Positions 8,361-16,397 of a stretch of 64,000 nt of DNA are shown here, piece after piece. Below the pieces are notes generated by a model. That model was not told where the DNA came from and did not search any database. It was given only the letters and a program-made list of their open reading frames with translations. Each line of letters starts with the position of its first letter. Position 1 is the first letter of the stretch. This stretch comes from Bacteroidota bacterium (lineage in GTDB: Bacteria > Bacteroidota > Bacteroidia > Chitinophagales > Chitinophagaceae), in the NCBI GenBank assembly GCA_018267545.1, contig JAFDYG010000219.1:21411-85410 (forward strand), written 5' to 3'. The translations under genes were made by a program, and so were the position numbers.

Positions 8361-9944
8361 TTATTTATCCCAGAAAATACGCGTAGCCATATTGTCCCCG
8401 CCGATTCGGCTCGCTGCTGCATTGTAGTTGGCCGTATTGACCGATACCTCGCGCAGCGGGTACTGTATCCGGTGAACGAAAGAGCCCTTTACAGCCGGGT
8501 CGGCGCCGGGATAGGGATTGGGCGCCAAAACCGGAAAACCGCTCCTCCTGAAATTAGCCCACGCCTCCGTTCCATTCAGGAAAGACGCGATCCAGTATTG
8601 GGTATTGATCTGCTGCAAGGCGTCGCCCGGATTGAATGGGTTGGCGTTCATATATGCATCCTGCGCCGCGGTGGCTATCGCGGCGGAGGCATCGAATCTG
8701 GACATCTGGTCCATATGCGCCCTTACGCCGGTATTGAAGAGGGTAGCTACAGAAGCAGAGATCCATCCCCGCTGGGCCGCTTCGGCCAGCAGCAGCTGGG
8801 TCTGCGCGTAGGTCACCAGGAACTCGGGCACGTCGATTTTTGCCACCGTCCGGCGATTCAGCTGAGAATATTTCCAGCCGGTCACCGCCTTGCCCGGAAA
8901 GCCGGGAGCAGTGCTGATGGTAGCTTCATTATAGCCGAGGGGCATGCCTACCTGGTTCGCCTGCACAGTGTCTTCCGTCCCGACGCCGCCCCCGGAAAGC
9001 GCACCTCCGGGATTGGTATACTTGACGGCGATAACGCCCAGTCTTGGATCATGAGTCCGTTGGAGAGAATCGACAAAAGGTTTTGCCAGATAGACGTTCG
9101 CCTTTTCCGTTCCCTGCATCCAGTTACCCGTGGGACTGGGAAAGGTTGCGCTAAAAGTGATGACGGCATTGTCGGCGTTCGACGTCATGGTCCCCGCCGT
9201 ATAAGCCGCGGAAACGATCTGCTGCGCCTTTGCGGCGTCTACCTTGCTATAGCGCATACCGATGCGCACCAGCAGCGAATTGCCGAGCTTCTTCCACTGC
9301 GCAATATTGCCTTTGTAGATGGCGTCGTTGGACTCGGTCGCCTTGCCGGCGTCCAGCGCCGCCGTGGCCTGGGTCAGCTCATTGACGAGATCGGCATAGA
9401 TGGTCTGCTGTGCGTCGTACTTCGGCAGATTGATCTGCGCCAGATAGGCCTGTCCCGCCTCTGTATAGGGCACGTCGCCGTAAGTATCCACCAGGATCAT
9501 AAAGCAATAAGCCCGCATGATTCGCGCCATATTGTAGAGGTTGCTCCGGGCCGCATTTCCCTTCGTCTGGCTGATAACGGCGTTCAGCAGGGCTACGGGG
9601 CCATTCACCTGGGCCGTGTTACCGGTCACGGTTGCACCGTTGCCCGTGCCGTTGTAAAGATAGTCGAACGTCGTGCTCGCGTTATTATCGAACTCGACGT
9701 TGTGATTCCCCCCTTCGGCGACGCCCGTAAACGGATGAATGATCTGCTGCGCCAGGGGCGACTGATAATAGAAAGTGGGGATGCTTACGTTTACCTCGCC
9801 CGTAGCGAATAGATAGCCGGGGTCCAGGTTGGTCGGCTGGGTCGGATTGGTATTCACCGCTACAAAATCTTTATCACAGGCGCTGGCCCCTGCGAGCAGC
9901 AGGAACGACAGGAGAGCATGCCGGATTTGAAAGATACTTCTCAT
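8361..9944 (-). CDS. SusD/RagB-family outer-membrane lipoprotein (SusD-like 2 type)
   Basis: A 527-residue surface lipoprotein. The signal peptide ends in the lipobox LAGASAC, with Cys23 as the lipidated residue, and NTNPTQPTNLDPGYL follows as is typical of the SusD-like_2 group. The mature protein is helical with TPR-like segments, for example NMARIMRAYCFMILVDTYGDVPYTEA, a hallmark of SusD proteins. It binds the ligand and forms the lid over the SusC barrel. It lies 22 bases after susC in the same direction and precedes the kinase. The assignment is secure; the ligand is not shown by the sequence. The sugar-acid enzymes downstream suggest an acidic sugar or an oligomer of one. Confidence 0.95.
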   Translation of the reverse strand: MRSIFQIRHALLSFLLLAGASACDKDFVAVNTNPTQPTNLDPGYLFATGEVNVSIPTFYYQSPLAQQIIHPFTGVAEGGNHNVEFDNNASTTFDYLYNGTGNGATVTGNTAQVNGPVALLNAVISQTKGNAARSNLYNMARIMRAYCFMILVDTYGDVPYTEAGQAYLAQINLPKYDAQQTIYADLVNELTQATAALDAGKATESNDAIYKGNIAQWKKLGNSLLVRIGMRYSKVDAAKAQQIVSAAYTAGTMTSNADNAVITFSATFPSPTGNWMQGTEKANVYLAKPFVDSLQRTHDPRLGVIAVKYTNPGGALSGGGVGTEDTVQANQVGMPLGYNEATISTAPGFPGKAVTGWKYSQLNRRTVAKIDVPEFLVTYAQTQLLLAEAAQRGWISASVATLFNTGVRAHMDQMSRFDASAAIATAAQDAYMNANPFNPGDALQQINTQYWIASFLNGTEAWANFRRSGFPVLAPNPYPGADPAVKGSFVHRIQYPLREVSVNTANYNAAASRIGGDNMATRIFWDK

Positions 9945-9966
9945 AAATTATTTTTTAGCTGTGTGC

Positions 9967-12900
9967 TTAAAATTTAAAATTCAGGTTCAGGCCATAGCTG
10001 CGGGTAGTCGGAAGGGTATGCGACTCGATGCCCTGCAGGTTATCCGAAGCGGAAACCGTTGCTTCCGGATCGATATTGTCCGTATATTTTTTTATCATCA
10101 GCACGTTGTACACCGTAGCGGATGCGGTAACCGACCGTATGAAGGTTTTGGCGAAAAATCCCGACAGGTCATATGCCAGCGAGAGTGACCTCCAGCGGAC
10201 AAAGCTGGCATTGTATACAAAGGGAGTAGCGACGTTGGTGGAACGATACTGCGTATAGAAGGTCTGGGCCGAAACGCTTGTCGTATTGGCCGAACCGTCG
10301 GCGTTGACGGCATTGAACACCACGCCGTTGTCACGACCTACCAGCGAAGGCTTGGACAGCCCTTCGCGCAGGAAGTTCAGGTTGGAGTTGGAGAGCAGCT
10401 TGGCTCCTGCCTTGAAGTCGATTTGAGTGAACAGTTTCCATTTGCCCAGGACGAAGGTATTCAGCCATCCGCCCGTCCAGGTAGGAATGGCGCTGCCGAA
10501 AGTCTTCAGGTCACCCTGCAGGAACAGCCCGCCGCTGGTGATGATATTGCCCTTGGCGTCGCGCTTGTAGTCATAACCGCGAAGCGAGGCCAGCGGCAGA
10601 CCCACTTCATAGGACATGGTCCCGAAATATTCTCCCGAGCCGGCGTCCAGCCGCGTCTGTCCATTGGCCAGGGCCAGTACCATGCTCTTGTTATAGCTTC
10701 CGTTGACACTGGTTTCCCAGCTGAAGTTCCGGGTCTTGATGGGAACGCCCGTGACCAGCAGCTCGAAGCCGCGGTTCCGTACGCGGCCAAGATTGACCAC
10801 CGTGCTGCTATAGCCGGATCCATTGGAGATGCTGACCCTGACGATATCGTCGTAGGTATTCTTGTTATAGTATGCACCATCCAGGTTGAGCCGGTTGTTG
10901 AACAGCCGCAGCTCCAGACCTACTTCCGCCTCTTTTACCTTGCGGGGTTTCAGGTTGGGATTGGGACTGACATTGCTGGAGATATTACCCAGGGCGCTGC
11001 TGCCGAATTGATTGGAGTTGACGGTATAATAGAGATTATTCAGATAAGGATCGGTATCCGAGCCTACCGCAGCGTAAGCGACGCGCAGCTTACCATAGTT
11101 CAGCCAGGACGGACCGTGCGAGTTGAACAGCTCAGACCAGACGAAGCTCAGACTGCCCGAAGGATAGAGATAGTGATTGGACTTCGGGTTCAAGGTCGAG
11201 AACCAGTCGTTGCGGCCGGTAACGGTCAGGAAGAGCAGGTTGGCATAGGACAGCTCGGCCATGCCATACAAGGAGTTGACCTCTTTCTTCGAGTAGTTGT
11301 AAAAAGGATTTTTAGTCTGCCCGTTGCCGATCGTATAAAGATCCCGGACATAGAAATTCGTTACGGACGTGCCGATATTGGTATAGACCTGCTCCATCTG
11401 GTTTCCGCCCAGCGTGATGTCGACGCCGAACTTGCCGAAGTCGTGCTTGCCGCCGATCAGGAAGTCCATGTTCCTCTCGCGGAATGTCGTTTCGTCCTGA
11501 TAGTAGTAGCCGTTGAAACCGCTTGCTACACCGGCGATACTACGCGTACCCGTGGGCCGGTCGTAGTCATATGGCCTTGTATAATAGTCCTGACCAAAAC
11601 GTCCCTGAACATAAAGCCAGTCGGTAAACTGATAGCGCAGCGATGCATTTCCGATGAGACGATCCCGCCGTACATTTTCAAAGCGCTGAAGGGTGACCCA
11701 GTAAGGATTGTTCCGGTTGGTGAAGCGGGAAAGGGGCTGCTCATTGCCGTTTGCGTCTTTATAGGTCGCCTTTAACCAGGGGATGGCGATACTATTGGCC
11801 AGGGTGTAGATCGTCGTATTGGCGTTCATGTCCTGGATGCCGATCTGCGGAGGATTTTTATTGTACTCGTTCGAGTAGTTGGCGTTCAGCTGCAGGGTCA
11901 GCTTAGGGGTAAACCTGTAGTTGAGACCCAGGTTGATGATCTTCTTATGATAATCCGAGTTGGGCATGATCGCGTTCGCATCGGTGTTGGCAAACGAGAG
12001 CCGGAAATATCCCTTATCATTCCCGCCCGAAAGAGCGATGCTGTTGGTAAAATTAGTGCCGGTTCTGTAAAAATCTTTGATTCTATTTTTGTAAGGCACA
12101 TAAGGCTGCATGGAGCCATCGAACTGAGGAGTAGGTTTCCCGTCGAACTTTTCCCCGAAGCTGTGTACACCGGTGCTCTGCGCATCGGCCACGGACACTG
12201 GCCGCAGATTATTTTCGCCCTGACCATAGATATATTGGAAGTCGGTATAGTCCAGCGCCTGTTCCGCCTGGAAGTGAGAGCCTATCTCTACACCGATATC
12301 CTTGCTCCGGTTGCCGCTGCGGGTGGTAACGATGACGGCGCCATTGGTGGCCCGAAAGCCATAAAGAGCCGCTGCCGCAGCGCCCTTCAGAACGGTCATC
12401 GATTCTATATCGTCCTGGTTCAGGCTCTGCCATCCATCCCCCTGATCGGACGAGCCACCCGTGGGGTTACCGGTGCCGTTGCCGCTGGAGTTGCCGGCCG
12501 ATATGCTGGTATTATTAAAAGGAATACCATTGACGACGATCAGCGGCGAGTTGTCACCACTGAACGTAGACTGTCCGCGAATACGAATTTTTGTGGACCC
12601 GCCGGGGCCGCCTGCGGGAGGCGTCACATTCACCCCTGCAATCTTTCCCTGCAGGCTGTTGGCGAGATTCGTCGTCCGATTGGTCACCAGCTGCTCCGTA
12701 TTGACGGCGGTCGCTGCATACCCCAGTCTTCGCGCTTCGCGACGGATACCGAGCGCCGTAACCAGCACCTCGTTGAGGCTGCGTGCGTCGGCGACCAGCA
12801 CGACGTCGATCACTGCCTTACCGCCTACCGGCAATTCCTGGAGGGCAAAGCCGATGGAGCTGAAGACCAGCACGGCATTGGAAGGCGCATTGATACTATA

Positions 12901-13101
12901 CCGGCCGAGCGAATCGGAGGTAACGGCCGTTCTTGCGCCTTTTACCTGGATGGTAGCTGCGCCAATACCTTTTCCGGCTGCGTCGGTGACGGTGCCGGTT
13001 CGGGTTTGCGCCATGGAGGTTTGTGTAAGAAAAAGGAGAAGGAAGAAAAACAATAGCAGTCTGCCCATTGAAGGCAGGAAAGCCAGTTCAATTCTTTTCA
13101 T
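9967..13101 (-). CDS. SusC/RagA-family TonB-linked outer-membrane transporter
   Basis: A 1044-residue outer-membrane receptor. Residues 1-31 are a signal peptide ending SMAQ. A carboxypeptidase-like regulatory domain (about 34-112) follows, then the plug with NEVLVTALGIRREARRLGYA and the SusC signature IRIRGQSTFSGDNSPLIVVNGIPF, then a long beta-barrel ending in aromatic residues (LNLNFKF). It imports ligand with SusD using TonB energy. It is the first gene of a six-gene run and is transcribed away from the AraC-type regulator at 13266; the 164-bp gap holds an inverted repeat that may be the operator. Length and motif order are normal for the family. Its substrate is inferred only from the genes that follow. 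Confidence 0.96.
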   Translation of the reverse strand: MKRIELAFLPSMGRLLLFFFLLLFLTQTSMAQTRTGTVTDAAGKGIGAATIQVKGARTAVTSDSLGRYSINAPSNAVLVFSSIGFALQELPVGGKAVIDVVLVADARSLNEVLVTALGIRREARRLGYAATAVNTEQLVTNRTTNLANSLQGKIAGVNVTPPAGGPGGSTKIRIRGQSTFSGDNSPLIVVNGIPFNNTSISAGNSSGNGTGNPTGGSSDQGDGWQSLNQDDIESMTVLKGAAAAALYGFRATNGAVIVTTRSGNRSKDIGVEIGSHFQAEQALDYTDFQYIYGQGENNLRPVSVADAQSTGVHSFGEKFDGKPTPQFDGSMQPYVPYKNRIKDFYRTGTNFTNSIALSGGNDKGYFRLSFANTDANAIMPNSDYHKKIINLGLNYRFTPKLTLQLNANYSNEYNKNPPQIGIQDMNANTTIYTLANSIAIPWLKATYKDANGNEQPLSRFTNRNNPYWVTLQRFENVRRDRLIGNASLRYQFTDWLYVQGRFGQDYYTRPYDYDRPTGTRSIAGVASGFNGYYYQDETTFRERNMDFLIGGKHDFGKFGVDITLGGNQMEQVYTNIGTSVTNFYVRDLYTIGNGQTKNPFYNYSKKEVNSLYGMAELSYANLLFLTVTGRNDWFSTLNPKSNHYLYPSGSLSFVWSELFNSHGPSWLNYGKLRVAYAAVGSDTDPYLNNLYYTVNSNQFGSSALGNISSNVSPNPNLKPRKVKEAEVGLELRLFNNRLNLDGAYYNKNTYDDIVRVSISNGSGYSSTVVNLGRVRNRGFELLVTGVPIKTRNFSWETSVNGSYNKSMVLALANGQTRLDAGSGEYFGTMSYEVGLPLASLRGYDYKRDAKGNIITSGGLFLQGDLKTFGSAIPTWTGGWLNTFVLGKWKLFTQIDFKAGAKLLSNSNLNFLREGLSKPSLVGRDNGVVFNAVNADGSANTTSVSAQTFYTQYRSTNVATPFVYNASFVRWRSLSLAYDLSGFFAKTFIRSVTASATVYNVLMIKKYTDNIDPEATVSASDNLQGIESHTLPTTRSYGLNLNFKF

Positions 13102-13177
13102 AATGGCAATTGTTTTGTTTTAAGCAATTCGTCAGGAGCTGGATGGAAGACTCCATCACCTTACAAAGAAGCTAAAG

Positions 13178-13231
13178 TTTTTTCTGTAAAACTTCCAATA
13201 AAGCACGGCGGTGAATTTTATACAGAAAAAA
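13178..13231. promoter_or_regulatory. Inverted-repeat operator candidate between susC and araC-type gene
   Basis: TTTTTTCTGTA (13178-13188) is repeated in perfect inverted form as TACAGAAAAAA (13221-13231). The half-sites are centred 43 bases apart, about four helical turns, and lie in the 164-bp divergent promoter region. A further TTACAG occurs at about 13244. AraC-family proteins commonly bind separated half-sites, so this is a reasonable target for the adjacent regulator. Binding itself is inferred. Confidence 0.45.
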
Positions 13232-13265
13232 GAAATATCTATATTACAGTTAAACCACTGATTGC

Positions 13266-14138
13266 TTGAATCCCTATCTACTGCAAAAGGGTGTATCGAA
13301 AGAACTCGACCTCTTCCCGCATATCATCGAATTCGGGTTGAAGAAGGTGCAGACCATTCGTCTGTCCTCCCTTCCTGTAGAGACAAGCCAATCATTCCGT
13401 CTATATTATATCTGGGATGGCCGCTACGACTGGACCATCGACGATCACTCCCATATCCTCTATCCATCCGACCTGGCGCTGGTCCTGCCGGGTCAGTCCT
13501 TTGGCAGTCCAAGAAGCGCGCTCGATATCGGCACCTTCTCCTGGCTTTCCATCGACATCGGCGACGCGGTGTTCGGGCCCTGGAGCGGTCTTTCACCCAC
13601 CGATAGCCGGTCAATCCGAAAGATATTTGTACTAAATACACAACCCGTAGCGGCAAATCTCAAGGAAGCCGGCAAATTATTTCAGCAGCTCGCGCAGGAG
13701 CTGCACCTGCAGGAAATCGGTTTTCAGACTCGTGTCCATCAGCTCACCGACGCCCTGCTCATTCTCATCGCCCGTCAGCTGATCCAGCAAAGCCATTCCC
13801 AACGGGACTTCTCCGGTTCGTTTATGAAGCTGGAGCAGGAGCTGCGGAAAAACCTTTCCCATCAATGGGCGGTTGAAGAGATGGCAGCCCTCGTGGGTCT
13901 GGGCACCACCGCCTTTACCGAAAAGGTGAAGAGCTACACCGGCTTCTCACCTTTGAACTACCTGATAAATATCCGTATCTCTGAAGCGATAAAACTATTG
14001 AAGCAAACGGACCATCATCTCACGGATATCGCACTGGAGACCGGCTTTTATTCTTCACAACATTTCTCCACCACTTTCAAGAAATTGACGGGGTATACAC
14101 CCAGCCAGTTCAGAAAAGACAATACCGACCAACCATGA
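13266..14138 (+). CDS. AraC-family transcriptional regulator
   Basis: A 290-residue DNA-binding protein. The N-terminal half (about 1-130) reads as a cupin-like sensing domain (FRLYYIWDGRYDWTI, LVLPGQSFGSP). The C-terminal 100 residues hold the two helix-turn-helix motifs of AraC/XylS proteins: VEEMAALVGLGTTAFTEKVK and LTDIALETGFYSSQHFSTTFKK, followed by the conserved GYTPSQFRK. An in-frame stop at 13251 leaves TTG 13266 as the only start giving the full domain. The gene is divergent from susC and overlaps the second sugar kinase by 4 bases (ATGA), so the two are probably co-translated. It is the obvious local controller of the sugar-acid locus; activator or repressor action cannot be read from sequence. 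Confidence 0.92.
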   Translation: MNPYLLQKGVSKELDLFPHIIEFGLKKVQTIRLSSLPVETSQSFRLYYIWDGRYDWTIDDHSHILYPSDLALVLPGQSFGSPRSALDIGTFSWLSIDIGDAVFGPWSGLSPTDSRSIRKIFVLNTQPVAANLKEAGKLFQQLAQELHLQEIGFQTRVHQLTDALLILIARQLIQQSHSQRDFSGSFMKLEQELRKNLSHQWAVEEMAALVGLGTTAFTEKVKSYTGFSPLNYLINIRISEAIKLLKQTDHHLTDIALETGFYSSQHFSTTFKKLTGYTPSQFRKDNTDQP

Positions 14139-15664
14139 ACCGACAACACGATTGCATCCTGACCATCGACCTGGGCACCGGCGCTGTCCGCATCTTTGCC
14201 TTCGACCTGCAAGGTGTCTTTATCGGCAGCATGAAGGGTTCCTACCCTACCTTCCACCGCGAGCCCGACCAAAGCGAGCAAGACCCCGAACAAATTTTTA
14301 TCACTGTTTTATACGTGCTGAAGAATCTGCTCAACGAGCTGATACAACCCGCAGGCTACCAGGTGACGGCAATCTGTTTCAGCGCGGCCATGCACAGCGT
14401 GCTGCCCGTCGACAAGAAAGGCAATCCGATCGGCAATGCGATCACCTGGTCGGACAATCGGGGGAAAAAGGAGTCCAATCTTCTAAAAAATACTCCGTTG
14501 GGGGCTACTATCTATGACGCCACCGGTACCCCGATCCACCCCATGTCTCCCCTGGTCAAAATCACCTGGATGAAAAACAAGGATAAAGACCGGTTCGACA
14601 AGACCGCTCGCTTCCTATCAATAAAGAGCTACATCATCCAGCAGCTCACGGGAGAATCGATAATCGACTATAGCCTCGCCTCTGCGACGGGCCTGTTCAA
14701 TATCCACACTTTCGAATGGGAGCAGGCCGCCCTGGACCACGCAGGCATCAGCGCGCAGCAGCTGCCCCAGCTGGTGCCCATCTTCTATTCATCCCTCCGT
14801 CTCCGGAGCGAGTTCCAGTCTTCGCTGGGATTGTCGGATCGGACCAAGATCATCGCCGGCGCCAGCGACGGATGCCTGGCCACCCTTGGCGCGGGGGTAT
14901 GGGGAGAAGGAAAGGCGACCATCACCATCGAACAGAGCGGTGCGGTGCGTGTAGTCGGGAAAGAAGTGCTGATCGACGAAAAGCAGCGCCTCTTCAACTA
15001 TGTCCTGACGAAAGATTATTATGTCTCTGGAGGACCTACAAATAACGGCGGTGTAATCTTCGAATGGTTCACCCGAGAGTTCGGCTCGTTCCGCAAAGCC
15101 TTTGACCTGGAGGATTCGATGGAGGGATTGATCCAGGAGGCCTCCAAGATCCCGGCGGGCAGCGATGGGCTGATCTTCCTGCCCTATCTATTGGGCGAAA
15201 GGGCTCCGATCTGGAACGCGAACGCCAGGGGCTGCTATTTCGGTCTGAACATGCAGCACCGTCAGCAGCACCTGATCCGTGCTACGATCGAAGGAATCCT
15301 TTACGAGATCTATAGCATCGGCAAGACGCTGGAAGAGCACCGGGCGATCCATACGCTATCCATCAATGGAAGTTTCACCGCCTATCCTTTCTGGGCGCAG
15401 CTGATCGCCGACATCTTCAACAAGCCCGTACACGTCAAAAATAATTCGGACAGCATCGGCCTGGGCGCCTTCCTCGTGGCCGCCACGGAAATGGGCATAT
15501 ACAAGAGTCTGGAAGACGCGACAAGGGAAATCGACGTACCGGGCATGTACCGGCCCGACCGAAATAACCACGAGGTCTATATGCGGCTGTTTAAAATCTT
15601 CGAAAGATTGAGCAGCAAGCTGGCCGAAGACTTCGAAGAGATCGCGAACTGGCAGAGCCAGTAG
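14135..15664 (+). CDS. Second FGGY-family carbohydrate kinase
   Basis: A 509-residue cytoplasmic kinase starting with a P-loop-like DLGTGAVRIFAF near residues 9-20. It shares with the kinase at 6907-8352 the boxes WSDNRG, DYSLASATGLFN, GASDGC, IEQSGAVR and GSDGLIFLPYLLGERAPIW. It differs in a longer C-terminal extension after NHEVYMRLFKIFERL. In the first kinase the region after ITELHAT reads GGFSRSPLW; here it is NGSFTAYPFW, so part of the C-terminal adenosine-binding motif has changed. The gene overlaps the AraC regulator by 4 bases and is convergent with the cupin gene, leaving only 3 bases between them. Probably a sugar or aldonate kinase; two kinases suggest two substrates or a regulatory copy. 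Confidence 0.87.
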   Translation: MNRQHDCILTIDLGTGAVRIFAFDLQGVFIGSMKGSYPTFHREPDQSEQDPEQIFITVLYVLKNLLNELIQPAGYQVTAICFSAAMHSVLPVDKKGNPIGNAITWSDNRGKKESNLLKNTPLGATIYDATGTPIHPMSPLVKITWMKNKDKDRFDKTARFLSIKSYIIQQLTGESIIDYSLASATGLFNIHTFEWEQAALDHAGISAQQLPQLVPIFYSSLRLRSEFQSSLGLSDRTKIIAGASDGCLATLGAGVWGEGKATITIEQSGAVRVVGKEVLIDEKQRLFNYVLTKDYYVSGGPTNNGGVIFEWFTREFGSFRKAFDLEDSMEGLIQEASKIPAGSDGLIFLPYLLGERAPIWNANARGCYFGLNMQHRQQHLIRATIEGILYEIYSIGKTLEEHRAIHTLSINGSFTAYPFWAQLIADIFNKPVHVKNNSDSIGLGAFLVAATEMGIYKSLEDATREIDVPGMYRPDRNNHEVYMRLFKIFERLSSKLAEDFEEIANWQSQ

Positions 15665-15667
15665 TCA

Positions 15668-16324
15668 CTATCGCAGCTCGAATAAAGCAAACTCCACCTC
15701 ACCCGGTTTCGAATTTTCGAATTCGATAGTCTTGCCAGCGGGCACGTAAAGCCAGCTGCCCTTTTCTTCAAACGTCTTACCGTTGACCCGTGAGATCGAC
15801 GGATATTCGGAAAGCCCGACGACGACCATCGGTGTGGGTCGTGCGGGTATATTGACCGTCGACGAGCCACCCAGCTTCACGCGGTAGCCACGAACGGGTT
15901 TTTCGTCGAATAGGGGCGAGACAGCGGCATTCGTTATAGGCGGAGGTAGTTTGGCCGTCGGCTTATGCGGCAGCTCGATATCGATAGTATGAAAAGGAGT
16001 CTTGTCCTCATTCCAAACCCGGTGAACCCGCGGCGTATCATAGAATCCCTCGAACCAGATGGCTTCCTTATTGAAATTGCGCGAACGCGGCTCTACGATG
16101 GTCTGCGAACCGGTCTTGGTATTGCTCAGGATCAAAAAGATCGAAGGCGTAGAGTGTTTATGATAAAGAGAGGTGTCTCCCGGCTGCAGGTGGACGTCCA
16201 GAATCCGTATCCACTCATTCTCGAATACATTGTGATGTCTGGGCTCCTTGCTCACTTGAACCTGGGCGGAAACGGATAAGCTCACCAGAAAGGCCATTGC
16301 AAAAAAAAGGAAAAGGATACGCAT
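15668..16324 (-). CDS. Secreted cupin-like protein
   Basis: A 218-residue protein with a signal peptide (1-20, ending VSAQ). It reads as a bicupin: YHKHSTPSIFLILSNTKTGSQT near 54-75 supplies histidines of a first metal-binding barrel, and a second barrel-like repeat around 145-218 contains WLYVPAGKTIEFENSKPGEVEFALFEL. Cupins bind metals, sugars or small acids and some are enzymes. It is convergent with the second kinase and might serve the adjacent locus, but the opposite strand and separate promoter make this only a guess. The fold is likely; the function is unknown. Confidence 0.72.
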   Translation of the reverse strand: MRILFLFFAMAFLVSLSVSAQVQVSKEPRHHNVFENEWIRILDVHLQPGDTSLYHKHSTPSIFLILSNTKTGSQTIVEPRSRNFNKEAIWFEGFYDTPRVHRVWNEDKTPFHTIDIELPHKPTAKLPPPITNAAVSPLFDEKPVRGYRVKLGGSSTVNIPARPTPMVVVGLSEYPSISRVNGKTFEEKGSWLYVPAGKTIEFENSKPGEVEFALFELR

Positions 16325-16397
16325 GCTCGATTTTTTTGCAAAAATAAGCAGAAAAAACCGTGCCTTATTTAGGCGGGGCCTCCCCGATATCAGGGAG

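Noticed and set aside
8472-9812. Long open frame on the plus strand opposite the SusD gene (446 codons)
   Set aside because: It lies entirely antisense to a clear SusD protein, has no recognisable domain, and such long antisense frames are expected in GC-rich coding DNA.
10423-11775. Long open frame on the plus strand opposite SusC (450 codons)
   Set aside because: Shadow of the SusC codons; composition is unlike a real protein and no start context or motif supports it.
16340-16397. GC-rich inverted sequence downstream of the first FtsX permease gene
   Set aside because: Pairing is short and interrupted; not convincing as a terminator.
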